64,000 bases of DNA from Piezodorus guildinii (GCA_023052935.1 CM041298.1:65435838-65499837); one strand, 5' to 3'. Shown: positions 10,500-21,476, counted from the stretch's first letter. Made by a program: numbers and translations. Notes: generated by a model from the letters alone, not told the origin.

Positions 10500-11130
10500 T
10501 TAATACACAGTGATTTATTATTTCCAAATAACTATATTAGGGAATAACTATTTATATAGCTGATTATAGGCAATTAACTAATATGAAAAGTAACAAATAA
10601 ATAAAAGAAAAATGGCATATCACCACTGTTAATTTCAAAACGAAATATTTCTGGTAGTTCTGAGTCAATTTCCATGATTCTTTTTTCATTTTGTTGGAAA
10701 TTTAATTACATATAGAATAGCACTAAAACTGAAATTGGTATAAGAGCAATCTTTACCTTATGTATCTTTTATCTTTATTTTGGTATTTATTTATTTACGA
10801 ATTAGTATAAACGGATTTTTTTAAATTTGATATTCGGGTTCTGTGTATCTTGAAACATAAGTCCTCAAATTTTGAAATGAGTAACTTTTTTCTTTTTTTT
10901 TGTCTATTACAAAGGTTCATTATATCATTATACAAAAGTATATTATATTACCAAAAGCATTTACACTAGACTTCGTTACTACATCCTTTTCTTTACTATC
11001 GATTTTCATTCAAATAAAATATCCTGATTCCAGAACACCTTACATTGTTACTCTTTATACTATCGATTATAAACGAACTATTAGAGAATTTCATCTCTTA
11101 TAAGTTGTGGCTTGACCATATAAGAATTTT
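10500..11130 (-). repeat. Family C, inverted half
   Basis: Matches 25800-26190 in order: TATATAGCTGATTATAGGCA, ATATCACCACTGTTAATTTC, ATGATTCTTTTTTCATTTTG, ATTCGGGTTCTGTGTATCTTG, CCTCAAATTTTG and AAAGGTTCATTAT. Confidence 0.55.
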
Positions 11131-11289
11131 TCTAAAGTGAAAATAAGGCAAGTGAAAGTAAATGAAAATTCCAAAATTAAGACTTAGTGCATAAACAGAA
11201 AAAATTGAAATCCTTTGTCTGAGAAAAGCATTTATTTACAGCCGTAATTTTTTATAACTTAATTGATGATAAATTCCAATAAAGCCAAT

Positions 11290-11745
11290 CTAAATATCCT
11301 TTATTTTTGGTCGTTAACCTATGCGACCTTGCCCAAACTAAGTAGATCCGACACCTAAGACTCCATCTTGACAAATGTCTTACTTGGAACCCACATACAA
11401 GACTGAAACGACAGGAAACTGCTAGACGATTTGGCTACTTCAGCACTTCCTCGTACTAGACAATCGCTCTAATCTTCCTCTTAAGTACAAAAGGCTCATC
11501 TATATGACTATCATAAAACCGATATGTACTTAAGGGGTAGAGCTTTGTGGCACTACTAAACTATCAAATTCTTCTTGTATCCAATCAATGCTCCTTATTT
11601 TGTTACGTATAAACTTCTCCTTCGAGACCTTAATGTTTCCAATGTTGCTGACTTGACCCGAGTCAGGTATCACTCCTTTCACGACAAACTCAAATCGTAC
11701 TAAATCATTGCTTCCTCTACAATCCTTGATAATCCTCCGAAAGTG
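11290..11745 (+). pseudogene. Jockey-type LINE 3' fragment (copy a)
   Basis: Aligns with the last quarter of the intact ORF2 at 14369-17071: CTGAAACGACAGGAAACTGC, the GRxSTKPSNSS-like segment, and a PNVADLTRVRYHSFHDKL-like segment. Many frame breaks. First of four consecutive same-strand LINE 3' pieces. Confidence 0.7.
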
Positions 11746-11949
11746 CGAATTTAAACATCGGTACTAATAAATTCCTCTGTCCACGATACGCGTTTTTTCC
11801 TCCTAAACTACTGGGCCATTTTTTCTCGAAATTCAGCACCCATGTCAGTGGATACCTGACGATAATACCTAATATACATAACAACAACCTGGAAATATTA
11901 TGAGACATTATCAGGAAAGAAGCAAATAAATTATAGTCTGTTTATGTGC

Positions 11950-12445
11950 ATTTTATAATTTTAAAAACTATGCTTACCTACTGAAACCTATTTGGACTTA
12001 CGCATCACAGATATATGGGACAGCTAAAAAGACTCACATTAACAAACTTCAAATCTTTCAAGCTAAAACGTTTAGAACAATTACAAAAGCACCGTGGTAC
12101 GTTAGCAACATAACTTTACATACTGACCTTAAGATGCAACTGTCAATGAGCACATACGGACACACTACAAACGTTTCCACGACAAACTACAAGGTCACCC
12201 TAACACACTAATCAATGACATGGCCACAACACTCATGCCAGGAAATGCCTACAGAAGGCTGAAGAGGAGTTGGATGAGAGACCTTCTCCCTTAGTAACTC
12301 ACACTAATTTCATGCCAGGAGTAGGTACCGCTGGGTGCTACTCTCCCTCATGCCTATCACGCCATGTTTCTTAAAATTGACCGCACATTCACTTATTGTT
12401 CATTGTATTATTTACAGGTGTGAATAAAGATTTAAAGTAAAAAAA
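11950..12445 (+). pseudogene. Jockey-type LINE 3' fragment, second subfamily (copy b)
   Basis: Encodes LKPIWTYASQIYGTAKKTHI and KAPWYVSNITLHTDLKM in frame, then a C-terminal LKRSWMRDLLP. The 3' UTR ends GTGAATAAAGATTTAAAGT plus an A-run. The copy at 52415-52765 is almost identical over the shared part, so this subfamily moved fairly recently. Confidence 0.75.
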
Positions 12446-12479
12446 AAACAAAAAAAAAAAAACATATTCAGATAATCTG

Positions 12480-13015
12480 ATCTACCCACAAGATTGAAAC
12501 GACAAGAAACTTCCCGCCACTTACGGTTACTTCAACACTTACTAGACACTCTAACCTTCCATTTAACTACTAAAGATTCAATTACATGAGCATCATAAGT
12601 CCTATGTAGCCTTACTGGACTGAGCTTGGGAACCTACTAAACCATCAAATTCTTCTTGTTTCCAATCTTTACAATCCAAAGTCCAACAAACAATCTTCAA
12701 CGCTCCTCATTTTGCAACGATTAAACTCATCCACAAAGACCTGAATGTTCCCTATGTTACTGATTTGGCACGATCCAGGTTCCTCTCCTTTCATGACATA
12801 CTCCATTCCCACTCTAACCCACTAGTTTCTATCCTTTCTTCCTCTTCCATTCTTCACAATCCCCGTCTGAAAAGAAGATGGCCACGAGACCTTCTAGTTT
12901 AGATTACCTAGTGGAGTGTTCCCAATGGGCATTTCCTCTTCATGTACTTTATCTGACAGTTAATTTACTTGATGTATTAACTAATACAGTTGTAAATCTC
13001 AATAAATAATTTAAA
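12480..13015 (+). pseudogene. Jockey-type LINE 3' fragment (copy c)
   Basis: Contains an AGATTGAAACGACAAGAAAC start, a DLARSRFLSFHDILHSHSN-like C-terminus and a KRRWPRDLLV-like end, then ATACAGTTGTAAATCTCAAT and AATAAAT. Same subfamily as the element at 14232-17602; inactivated. Confidence 0.7.
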
Positions 13016-13089
13016 AAATATGAAATTGGATGTTATGGACCTCCCCTGCCAACGAGATGCTGGTAAATAAATAAAATTGAAAAAATTAT

Positions 13090-13370
13090 AGCTTAATTAT
13101 TCCCAATGTTGCTGACTTGGACCGAGTCAGATGTTTATTTTCCTTTCACGACAAACTCAATTCCTTCTAAATCATTGCTTCCTCTATAATCCTCCAAGAC
13201 GCCTGAAAAGAAGATGGCCTCGGGACCTTCTGGTTTATCATAGTTTTAGAAGAGCTGCTAACAGGTAGTATCTCTACATGCTTATTATGACTAGGTTTAA
13301 TATTGTTCCACATTTGCTAGATGTATTTCAAAATACAGTTGTAAATATCAATAAATTTATCTCAAAACAA
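13090..13370 (+). pseudogene. Jockey-type LINE 3' fragment (copy d)
   Basis: Only the last coding segment (CCCAATGTTGCTGACTTGG to CGCCTGAAAAGAAGATGGCC) and the TACAGTTGTAAATATCAATA tail remain. Confidence 0.65.
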
Positions 13371-13857
13371 AAAATTGATGGATCCCAACAATAATATGTA
13401 CATGTATCATCAATATATACTACTTAATTGTTTTATTGATTTATGTTTTACCATCCACGTATTCCTGCAAGATTTGGCGTGTGTTCTGTTATATCAACTT
13501 CTTATACGAACTGTAGGTCAAGAAAATCTTCAAAGTAAAAATTCCTCCATTGCGAAATATCTCCCTTTGCCTTGAACCTTTTACATATTTAAGCGAGAAC
13601 AATTTGAATTTAAATGAGAAAGAGTTTGTATAAAATATTTAATCCAGTACCGCACTGGCGCCACCAGTAATCCAGCATTTCAGGCAAAGGTTGCGTGAGA
13701 GCAATATATTTATAACTTAAAATTAGAAATTTATTAGTTCTTCGGTTTCATTTTCGAAAGGCAGGAGATAAAAATAAAATAAAGTCACAGATCTGAAGTA
13801 GCTGGCACATCTTAGGATCCCCTAGATTCAAAATTCATTTATTTTTTTAAATACAAA

Positions 13858-14214
13858 TTATTTTCTTTGTGGTATACCTTTCTTTGTGAAGCGCTCTTTT
13901 TCTGGAAAACTGCTGAATAATTTCAGATGAAATACTGTAAGTAGCTTATCTCTTTTAAGTGCTAATCTTAATTCATGTATGATTTTTTTTATATATATAT
14001 ATCTTCTTACTATGTATGAAATATCGCGCGAATCCTTGGAGTCTTCAGCGAAAATAAACGCTTTATGTTCTCCTTTACAAAAAAAGCCAAGTCTCACGAA
14101 ATGGTCTATATCAATGTGTATGCTCGAAAAAGAATTGAAATAAATGTTTCCATTGATTTTTGTTCTCTCTCTTTTCAGCTCTGAATATATCTGAAACTTA
14201 AAAAAATTAATCAT
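13858..14214 (-). CDS. Hypothetical 118-codon frame, possible exon
   Basis: An open frame long for this AT content. A plausible acceptor (AAGTTTCAG) sits near its start and a donor (AAAG|GTATAC) near its end, so residues from about IYSELKRER to the EKERFTKK segment could be an internal exon. No domain recognised; chance or an old transposon remain likely. It lies immediately beside the 14221-14231 target-site duplication of the Jockey insertion. Confidence 0.18.
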   Translation of the reverse strand: MINFFKFQIYSELKRERTKINGNIYFNSFSSIHIDIDHFVRLGFFCKGEHKAFIFAEDSKDSRDISYIVRRYIYIKKIIHELRLALKRDKLLTVFHLKLFSSFPEKERFTKKGIPQRK

Positions 14215-14368
14215 AGAAGCAAGAAGAAAGGTTTTTTTTTTTTTTTTAATTCATTTATTGAAATTTACAACTGTATGTTCATACATCAAGTAAATCGGCT
14301 ACAATGATAATACACATGAAAAAAAACATGAAGAGAAACTGCCCATTGGCAGCACTCTAGTGGTGAAT

Positions 14369-17071
14369 CTACACAAGAAGGTCTCGAGGCCATCTTCTTT
14401 TCAGACGCCTCGGCGGATTGTCAGGAATTGAAGTGGATGCAAGGATTGAAACTAGTGGATTAGAGTGGGAGTGGAGTTTTTCATGGAAGGAGTGATACCT
14501 GGTACAGGCCAAATCAGCAACATATGGAACATTAAGGTCTTTGTGGATGATTTTGTTGGTGACAAAGTAAGGAGCGTTAAGGATTTTGCGAAGGATTTTG
14601 GATTGTAAGGATTGGATACGGGAAGAGTTAGATGGTTTAGTAGAGCCCCAAAGCTCAACTCCGTAAGTCCAGATAGGTCTTATGATTGTCATGTAAATTA
14701 GTCTTTTGTAGTAAAGAGGAAGGTTAGAGCGTCTGTCAAGTAAATGTTGAAGTAACCGAAATCGGAGAGCAGTCTCTTGTCTTTTCAGTCTTGTATGCGG
14801 ATTCCATGTAAGACGTTTGTCAAGCAGGAGGCCTAAATAACGGATCTGTTCAACAGGGACAAGCGGAATATCATTAAAGGACACTGTAGGGCAGGATGTC
14901 ATAGGTTTACGACGAAGGGTAAAAGTAATCTGGTGGGATTTATTGGAGTTGATTTTAATTCTCCAATTCTGACACCATACCTCAAGGTCTCTGATGTGGG
15001 ATTGGAGGTTTTGAGAGGCAATACTAGTATCGTTATTAACTGATAGCACGCAAGTGTCATCGGCATAGGTAGAAAGGAATGTGTTAGGATGGGTTGGGAT
15101 ATCAGCTGTATAGACTGTGTAGAGAATGGGTCCTAGGATACTGCCTTGAGGAACACCAGCAGACTGAGTAAAAGTGGATGAATAGGAACTATTGTGGTTG
15201 ATTTTAAAGGTTCTATCAGAGAGGTAGGACTGGAGGATGAGGAAGTATGTTGGATGGAGGAATTTACGGAGTTTGTACAGCAGTCCCGGGTGCCAGACTC
15301 GGTCAAAGGCCTGTTCCACGTCGAGAAAGACTCCCGTGCAGTACAATCCGCGCTCCAATGCAGAAGAGACTACATCCACCACGCGATGGCACTGCTGGAT
15401 GGTGGAGTGGGATGCTCGGAACCCAAACTGGTGGTCTGGGATTATGTGATTAAGTTCCAGGATTGGATAAAGACGTTTAAGGATGAGTCTTTCCAGGATT
15501 TTACCCATAATAGGTAAAAGAGAGATAGGACGGTAGGAAGAAGGAAGTTCTAGCGGTTTTTTGGGTTTAGGGATCATTTTAACGATAGATAATTTCCAGG
15601 AATCAGGAAAATAGGTAGTACGGAGTGTAGCATTATAAATATATGTGAGGAACAGGATGGCTTTTCTAGGAAGTTGTTTTAAGATATGGGCAGTGATTGG
15701 ATCGTTTCCAGGAGCTTTTCGGGAAGGTAATCTATGGATTAAGTTTAAGATTTCTGACGGATGAAATGCTTTAGGAGGAAGGGTCAGCTGGAGTGGAACA
15801 TCCAGTTCTGTTTCAATGCATTCGAGGTGATGCTGGTTAAGGATATCAGGATGCGGATTGTAGGTTTTAAAAAGATGCTGAGCGAATGTTTGGGATTTCT
15901 CTTCATCGGTTCTAGTCCAGGATTGAGATTCATTAAGGAGAGGGTGATTAAAGTCTTTGAAGTTGAACAGTTTCTTAGTAGTAGTCCATAGTGACTTGTC
16001 GGTAGTAGTAAGTTTTTCAGTCATACTCAGTAAGTTTTGAATCTTGAAATTCTTGATTTCTATTTTTAGTTTGTTCGTCAGTTTGGTATAATATGTTTTG
16101 TCTCCTGGGTATCTAGTCCTATGCCACTTCGATCTTGCTTTACGTTTTTCTCTTAGCAAGATACGAATGTGCTGTGGCAGGTTTGTTTGTTGTGGGTTGT
16201 TGATGTTGGCGTTAGTGTTTGTAGTGTTATCGAAAATACTGGTACGTATTGAGTCTGTAAGTTTATCTACGGCACTGTCAATGTCTGTTTTAGTTTTTAA
16301 TGGAATAGTTAAGTCTAATCTGGTTTCCAAGTCTGTTCGAAATCCGTCCCAGTTCACTCGTCCAGTGATCAGTTTAGGAGGGCTTGGGATAGGAATAAAG
16401 TTCGAATGCAAGGAAAGCAAAACTGGACTGTGGTCTGATGAGAGGTCGTTCAAGGATTTAACTATTGTTTGCGGGGAGGAAAGCTGTGAGGTGACAAATA
16501 TATCAAGGATATCCGGACGTTTTTTGAGAGATGTAGGCCAGTAAGTAGGGTTCATGGGCGAGAGGATAGAATAACTATTGGACTTTGAGACGGCAGAAAG
16601 GATATTACCACGGGTGTTGGACGTTCGACAACCCCACCGTTGGTGTTTAGCGTTGTAGTCTCCTCCGTCAATAAAGCGCGGACCAAGGGATAGAAAAAAG
16701 GAATTAAGAAGGGTGTGGGAAATGGAATTTCCAGGAGGACAGTATACAGCTGCGAGAGTTACATGGAAAGGACGAGCTGAAATGATTAGAGAGGTTGATT
16801 GTATAGCGTCAGTTGGAGTAGACGGAACAAGGGAATGGGGTATGGATTTATGAATAAGGATGCCAGAACCAGCATGGGCAGTGTTGTCAGGATGGTCTGT
16901 TCTGTAAGTAATGTAGTCTCGTATGTAAAAACGTGATCGTTGAGTGAAGTGAGTTTCAGTCAGTAGTGCTATGTCTATGTGATTGTCATGGAGGAATATG
17001 TCCAGTTCGTCACGGTGGTTATGCAGGCCGTTAGCGTTCCACAAGAGGATAGCTAGGGGCTTTACACTCAT
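14369..17071 (-). CDS. LINE ORF2: endonuclease / reverse transcriptase, intact
   Basis: 900 residues without a stop. The N-terminal third is an apurinic-like (EEP) endonuclease: LLWNANGL, LLTETHF, GGDYNAKH and SSDHSPV carry the expected Asn, Glu, Asp/Asn and Asp-His residues. The middle is a reverse transcriptase: SSYRPISLLP, LDVEQAFDRVWHPGLLYKL (first catalytic Asp), AGVPQGSILGPILYTVYTAD and STYADDTCVLS (YADD). The thumb region follows (YLGLLLDKRLTWNPHTRLKR, RPIWTYGVELWGS) and the end is LKRRWPRDLLV. The ATG overlaps the ORF1 stop as ATGA. The product nicks target DNA and copies its own RNA there. All catalytic residues I can check are present; antisense frames within it are shadows. Confidence 0.95.
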   Translation of the reverse strand: MSVKPLAILLWNANGLHNHRDELDIFLHDNHIDIALLTETHFTQRSRFYIRDYITYRTDHPDNTAHAGSGILIHKSIPHSLVPSTPTDAIQSTSLIISARPFHVTLAAVYCPPGNSISHTLLNSFFLSLGPRFIDGGDYNAKHQRWGCRTSNTRGNILSAVSKSNSYSILSPMNPTYWPTSLKKRPDILDIFVTSQLSSPQTIVKSLNDLSSDHSPVLLSLHSNFIPIPSPPKLITGRVNWDGFRTDLETRLDLTIPLKTKTDIDSAVDKLTDSIRTSIFDNTTNTNANINNPQQTNLPQHIRILLREKRKARSKWHRTRYPGDKTYYTKLTNKLKIEIKNFKIQNLLSMTEKLTTTDKSLWTTTKKLFNFKDFNHPLLNESQSWTRTDEEKSQTFAQHLFKTYNPHPDILNQHHLECIETELDVPLQLTLPPKAFHPSEILNLIHRLPSRKAPGNDPITAHILKQLPRKAILFLTYIYNATLRTTYFPDSWKLSIVKMIPKPKKPLELPSSYRPISLLPIMGKILERLILKRLYPILELNHIIPDHQFGFRASHSTIQQCHRVVDVVSSALERGLYCTGVFLDVEQAFDRVWHPGLLYKLRKFLHPTYFLILQSYLSDRTFKINHNSSYSSTFTQSAGVPQGSILGPILYTVYTADIPTHPNTFLSTYADDTCVLSVNNDTSIASQNLQSHIRDLEVWCQNWRIKINSNKSHQITFTLRRKPMTSCPTVSFNDIPLVPVEQIRYLGLLLDKRLTWNPHTRLKRQETALRFRLLQHLLDRRSNLPLYYKRLIYMTIIRPIWTYGVELWGSTKPSNSSRIQSLQSKILRKILNAPYFVTNKIIHKDLNVPYVADLACTRYHSFHEKLHSHSNPLVSILASTSIPDNPPRRLKRRWPRDLLV

Positions 17072-17602
17072 CGTGAGACATTGAACGGGATTTCAGAAAG
17101 GATTCGAGTGAGAAGGGTGATAAGAGGTCTTATGGTTTCTTGAAGGTCTGAAAGGAAGGAATTCAGGATGGAGTATATGTCAGGTGAATTTGGATTTGTA
17201 TCAGTGGCATGAGGATTATGATTCGTTTGGGCATGAGGAATGTTTGTGGGGTACGAGGAAGTACATTGGTTGATAATAGGGGAGGGGGATTTGGTTTTTG
17301 CTGGACATTAGGACGGGTAAGGACTTGATGAGGTTGCTCCTGTGGTAACTTGACCTGCAATGGTAGATGATTGGAGGGAGTAGGTTGAAGTGGAACTTTA
17401 GGTTGCGGTTTGGAGTTCTGGGGTTTGGATTGAGAGGCCGGAGGCGCCTGACGACGAATTTGTTGATTCTTTGGGATGGACGGTGTCTTCGAGGGTTGAG
17501 GGGTTATAATCTTGTCTGCTGTGGTAGAAGGCTGGGGAGCGTTGTCTGCTTGACGTTGCTGAAGCTCAGGAAAATTCCTCGAATCATCGGAAAGAATTTG
17601 TG
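17068..17602 (-). pseudogene. LINE ORF1 C-terminal remnant
   Basis: The frame ending at the TGA of 17070-17068 reads DIYSILNSFLSDLQETIRPL then ITLLTRILSEIPFNVSR, an amphipathic C-terminus typical of the end of Jockey ORF1 proteins. Upstream it becomes Pro/Gln/Ser-rich linker sequence. The RNA-binding zinc knuckles are lost by 5' truncation. Confidence 0.6.
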
Positions 17603-17607
17603 AAGAA

Positions 17608-18020
17608 GAAAGGTAAGTAAAAGTTGTGTGTTGTGCGCACCAGATTTTTATTATTTATTGGTATTTCCTCGCATCCCCCATGTACTGGGTAATCAGAACT
17701 CAGCGCCCTGCACCTATTTTCCAAAGTCTTAAAATTAAATCCTCCATACAGTCAACTCTACGAGATCCTGTTTTTCAGAACTTAACCAAAATGTCCGAGT
17801 ACCTCAAAAAAGTCTGTGTGTGTGCATGTATATGTGTATACCTATCTATTTATGAAATATATAGTAAGGGAAAGTATTGCGTTCGCGAAAATTTTCGAAT
17901 TCCAGTTTTCACCGGAAATACATGGCTTAAGGTCCCCTCAGTCCAAATGACCAAGTCCCGAAAAAAGGTCTATTTGTGTGTGTGTGTGTTAAGTTTAACT
18001 CGAAAACTAACCTAAATAAA
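17608..18020 (+). repeat. MITE-F ends (right end, then a left end)
   Basis: 17608-17650 is a right end (GTAAGTAAAAGTTGTGTGTT, GCGCACCAGATTTTT). 17838-18020 is a left end (TATATAGTAAGGGAAAGTAT, TTCGAATTCCAGTTTTCACC, CCAAATGACCAAGTCCC). The Jockey insertion at 14232-17602 landed a few bases before the first end. Confidence 0.5.
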
Positions 18021-18157
18021 ACATGAAATGAAGCAGTAAAGTGATTTAAATGGATCCCTTAAAATCACATTCAATCAAAGCATTCCAGTTGCCTCAATTA
18101 AATTGTTCCATTTATTCATTTGGAATGATCGTAAGTGTCTGTCTTAATCTTGAACTT

Positions 18158-18440
18158 GTTTGTTTATTTATATAACATCCCTTTATGCTGCTGTGGCTAA
18201 TCGGACGATGCTCCAGTGGGAGTCCTAAATTTTGCCTATCCAGGTTTAATTAGGATAGGGATCTTTAACGAGTACCTGACATTGCATAGGCTCGGGACCA
18301 CCTTTTAACGCTCCCTTCGAAGGACGGTATAACTAAGGATTTTATACTTCCATTAAAAAATCCTAGGATCACCTGCATGCCTGGCCTTTGGCATAGGAGG
18401 CTGTTATGCTAGCCACCCTGCTAGTGATCCCACAAAATAA
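18158..18440 (-). mobile_element. SINE-A, near complete
   Basis: Reverse orientation: TTTGTTTATTTA tail, GGCTAATCGGACGATGC, then TTGGCATAGGAGGCTGTTATG and GCTAGCCACC, the complement of the tRNA-like head. Confidence 0.75.
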
Positions 18441-18449
18441 AAGTTTTTT

Positions 18450-19289
18450 TTCTACATCACATAAGTAACCTTAGAAACAATGTGAAGTGGACAAAAGATA
18501 TTTCAGCTCCGGAACAGAAACATTACCGTTCTCAGAAGTTGGTAAAGACGTATTAGGGAGGGATTATAAAAAAAAATCAATAGTAGGTTTGTTGACCGCT
18601 AGGAGTCTCTAGGTGGGATGGCTAAGCGGAGAGACAGCTCTATAGCCAGAAAAAGAAAAAAATAAATAGAAAAAAAAAAGAAGAGAAAAAAACGTTGCTG
18701 GCAATGAATTATGTACAGAGAGAAGAGGAGGTCCGTAGGCCGGTTCTCTGTTTACTGATGAAGACAACTCCCTGACAGCAACAGCCACCGCCACCTCAAT
18801 ATCTTCTCTATTCCAACCAAAGCCGCTATCATATATCTATCTATAAATACAGGATAAAGTGATCACATTTCAGGAATTAATTAAGGACCTCAAAACGAGA
18901 AAAAAAAGTCTTATGAGATGCAGAGTTAAGCAGCCATGTTCCATCCATCCAAATCCATGTTCTTCAGGCATTATCAGCTTATAGCTTCTCCGGAATTAAT
19001 TTTTCGACAAAAATCAATGGAATTAAAGTTTTAGGTCATTAAATTCTATAAGAATTTGATCCAAGCGGTTGAATCTAGCGTTCTTAGATCCGGAGATAAC
19101 TATAAATATCAGTTGTTTTTTTTTTCCTGTGGCCAAACAGTACAATTTAAACGTAATCATTGGGAATGCATTTGTGAGAGTTGCTTGAATGTTAATAGGT
19201 TTAGAGAGAATCTATCATGCTCCGTGAGCACACACCTTAGTGAAAATGTGGTATCTTAAAACAAAGTACTGCTCACCATTTTAGGCTAT
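18450..19289. other. No gene recognised; short GC-richer block
   Basis: 18590-18830 is richer in G/C, with a purine-rich centre (about 18645-18690), and may be a degraded SINE or repeat. The rest is plain AT-rich DNA. Confidence 0.3.
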
Positions 19290-19752
19290 TTCAAAACTTA
19301 GTAGACAAGCGGTCAAACCGTCCTCTGAACTAGAAAAGGCTCATCTACATGACTATTATAAGACCAATCTGGACTTACGGAGTAGAGCTTTGGGGCTCTA
19401 CTAAACCATCAAATTCTTCCCGCATCCCATCCTTAGAATCCAAAATCCTTCGTAAAATCCTCAACGCTCCAAACGCTGAATAAACTTATCCATAAAGACC
19501 TTAATGTTCCCTATGTTACTGATTTGGCCCGGACCAGGTATCAATCATTTCAAGACAAACTCTATTTTCACTCTAACCCATTAGTTTCAATCCTTTCTTC
19601 CTCTTCAATTCCGGATAATCCTTCGAGGCGCCTGAAAAGGAAATGGCCCTGGGACCATCTTCTCTTCCAATGGAAAGCTTCTCTATATGTATATCATGGC
19701 ATATTTTTTTGTTAATACAGTTGTAAATAACAATAAAATGTAAAAAAAAAAA
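19290..19752 (+). pseudogene. Jockey-type LINE 3' fragment (copy e)
   Basis: Degenerate match to the last part of ORF2 (CTCATCTACATGACTATTAT, GGGCTCTACTAAACCATC, TTGGCCCGGACCAGGTATC), an LKRKWPWDHLL-like end and TACAGTTGTAAATAACAATA plus an A-run. Same subfamily as 14232-17602. Confidence 0.7.
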
Positions 19753-19799
19753 AGGAACAAAATCCAATGACTGAATGAATTCAAACTTTGGTACAGTAC

Positions 19800-20060
19800 T
19801 TATAGAGATTCATACCTTATGGTACATTTCTTTTTTCTCTTTTTTATAATTATTCGCGTTTTTTTGTTTGATAAAATACTAAAACAAATTTTATCTACAT
19901 CTCAAAAAATAACTGAGTTATGGGCGTATGTATGCGCAAGATTCGAATTTTGTTCCTTTTTTTTTGTTTATGTTTTGAATCGATTAAAGGCACTTAAGAG
20001 GAACAGAATTTCAAATATTATCATTTAATTTTTCAATCAGAATAAAACGTACATTTCTAA
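19800..20060 (-). repeat. Family C interior fragment
   Basis: Carries TAACTGAGTTATGGGCGTA and the CTACATCTCAAAAA block found inverted in other family C copies (for example near 28790). Confidence 0.4.
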
Positions 20061-20064
20061 AAAC

Positions 20065-21375
20065 GTAGTCTGTTTGAAGAGACTAATGAACTGCTTCATC
20101 TTCGGAATTCCCAGGCGCTCTCAGGTCTCCACCTGCTACGCCGAGTTGAAATTGCTTTACAAAAATCCGACAGCAATACTTCCTAGGAACCCATCTTTAC
20201 CAATCCTTCAGAACCAAAAATCTCCTCTATATCTATAACATGTTCACCCCACTCTCCTCTGTCCACCCTATCAACACAAGATCCCCAGTCCCTGAACCTG
20301 TTCATTTCCTCCTAGAGATCTTTCGTGATTCGCGCTACTTCATTTTGGAATTCCATACTCATGCCCATTCCTTGAATATAATAGAAGAAGAAGAAGAAAA
20401 TAAACTTTATTTACATATTTACATATTGACAAAATATTTACAAATGATTTCGGATGAGACATCCTTACAATCAACAAAATGTTTTGTTTGTTTGGTAATT
20501 ATAATCTACTAGCCTAATGACTAAATATGTGGTGAAATTAAATTGATATTATCAAAGGTATTAGGAAAAATTATACAAAAAACCTACTTATAAAAAAAAA
20601 TAATAATAATAATAAAATAAATAATAATAATTAAAAATATAAAATTTAGAATTTAAAATAAACTAGCTTATATTAGCAACACATGTTTAGTTCTTTTATG
20701 AGTGTAGCGTTTCGGTGAAAATTTATTATAATTACCGATTGCCTTTATTAAAGGATTTTTGGAGACTGGTGTTTTACAGAAGTATGAAGCTGTTTGAGTG
20801 TGGACAAATTGTTTGACTGTTGGAAGCTGCAAATCCTGGAGCATAGATGATATTTTAGTGTAGCGGGGGTAGTTGTTAATAATCCGCATTGAATTATTTC
20901 AAGTTTTTGATAATTAGTCAAGCAGGTTGAGCTCTAGATTGGCGTATGTGATTAACGGGCGGATAACTGATTTGTATATTGTCAATTTTTTTTGTTTTGT
21001 TGAAGTATGGGAAAATTTTATATATTAATTTTTTGGCTTTATCTACATCCCAAACCTTAACTTTCCTTCAAGCATAAACTATGTATCCATCTCCTTGAAT
21101 ATCAGTCTACCGTGCCTTTATAAACGTTGACTACTTACACTCTTTATTTATTTTTTTTTTTAACTTTAATTATTCAATATTTCAGTTAATTTTATTTCTT
21201 TTATTAATTATAAGCTATTTTTTTTTATTCATAATATGCAGTATAATTTGTTATATGATATATATTTTGTAGACGTAATAGCCAGAAGATTAATATTTAA
21301 TGTACATTTATATTATTCTTAGGGGACTAGCTGTCCCAGACTAAAGATTATTTTTCATTCATTTCATTAATATTA
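20065..21375 (+). repeat. LINE 3' region with hairpin tail, split by another LINE
   Basis: 20065-20379 is degenerate plus-strand LINE coding/UTR sequence of the same type as 29683-29996. 21098-21375 carries its 3' UTR, ending in ATTATTCTTAGGGGAC, AGCTGTCCCAGACTAAAG and a TTCATTCATTTCATTA tail. The two parts are separated by the minus-strand insertion at 20380-21097, flanked by TCCTTGAATAT on both sides. Confidence 0.5.
20380..21097 (-). mobile_element. 5'-truncated LINE with (TTC)n 3' tail
   Basis: Minus-strand translation gives YKSVIRPLITYANLELNLL, then RIINNYPRYTKISSMLQDLQ and LPTVKQFVHTQTASYF, the thumb/C-terminal part of a Jockey- or CR1-like reverse transcriptase, broken by stops. The 3' end is a (TTC)n microsatellite. 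The flanking TCCTTGAATAT copies (about 20369-20379 and 21091-21101) look like its target-site duplication. Confidence 0.6.
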
Positions 21376-21439
21376 AAGCTCATTCAATTTTACATCGCTT
21401 TTGATAAAATCGTAAAAAGGTGCCAAATAATTTATATGG

Positions 21440-21476
21440 CAGAACAACGTTTGCTGGGTCAGCTACTCTTCTATTG
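21440..21476 (-). repeat. Head of a CTAGCTGACC-type non-autonomous element
   Basis: Reverse complement of AGCTGACCCAGCAAACGTTG and TTCTGCCATATAAATTATTT, a head sequence common in insect repeats and related to that at 6286. Confidence 0.4.

Larger units (their letters stand above)
14232..17602 (-). mobile_element. Jockey-clade LINE, 5'-truncated, with 11-bp target-site duplication
   Basis: The element runs on the minus strand from the C-terminal part of ORF1 through a complete ORF2 and a short 3' UTR (ACAGTTGTAAATTTCAATAA) to a poly(A) of about 16 (poly(T) at 14232-14247). AAGAAGAAAGG flanks it at 14221-14231 and 17603-17613, showing target-primed reverse transcription. Lack of an RNase H domain, the EN+RT order and overlapping ORFs fit the Jockey clade. 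The 5' UTR and most of ORF1 are missing, so this copy cannot make a complete element, but its ORF2 is unbroken. Confidence 0.92.

Noticed and set aside
15194..16544. Plus-strand frames of 70-148 codons within 15194-16544
   Set aside because: They are antisense shadows of the intact LINE ORF2 at 14369-17071.
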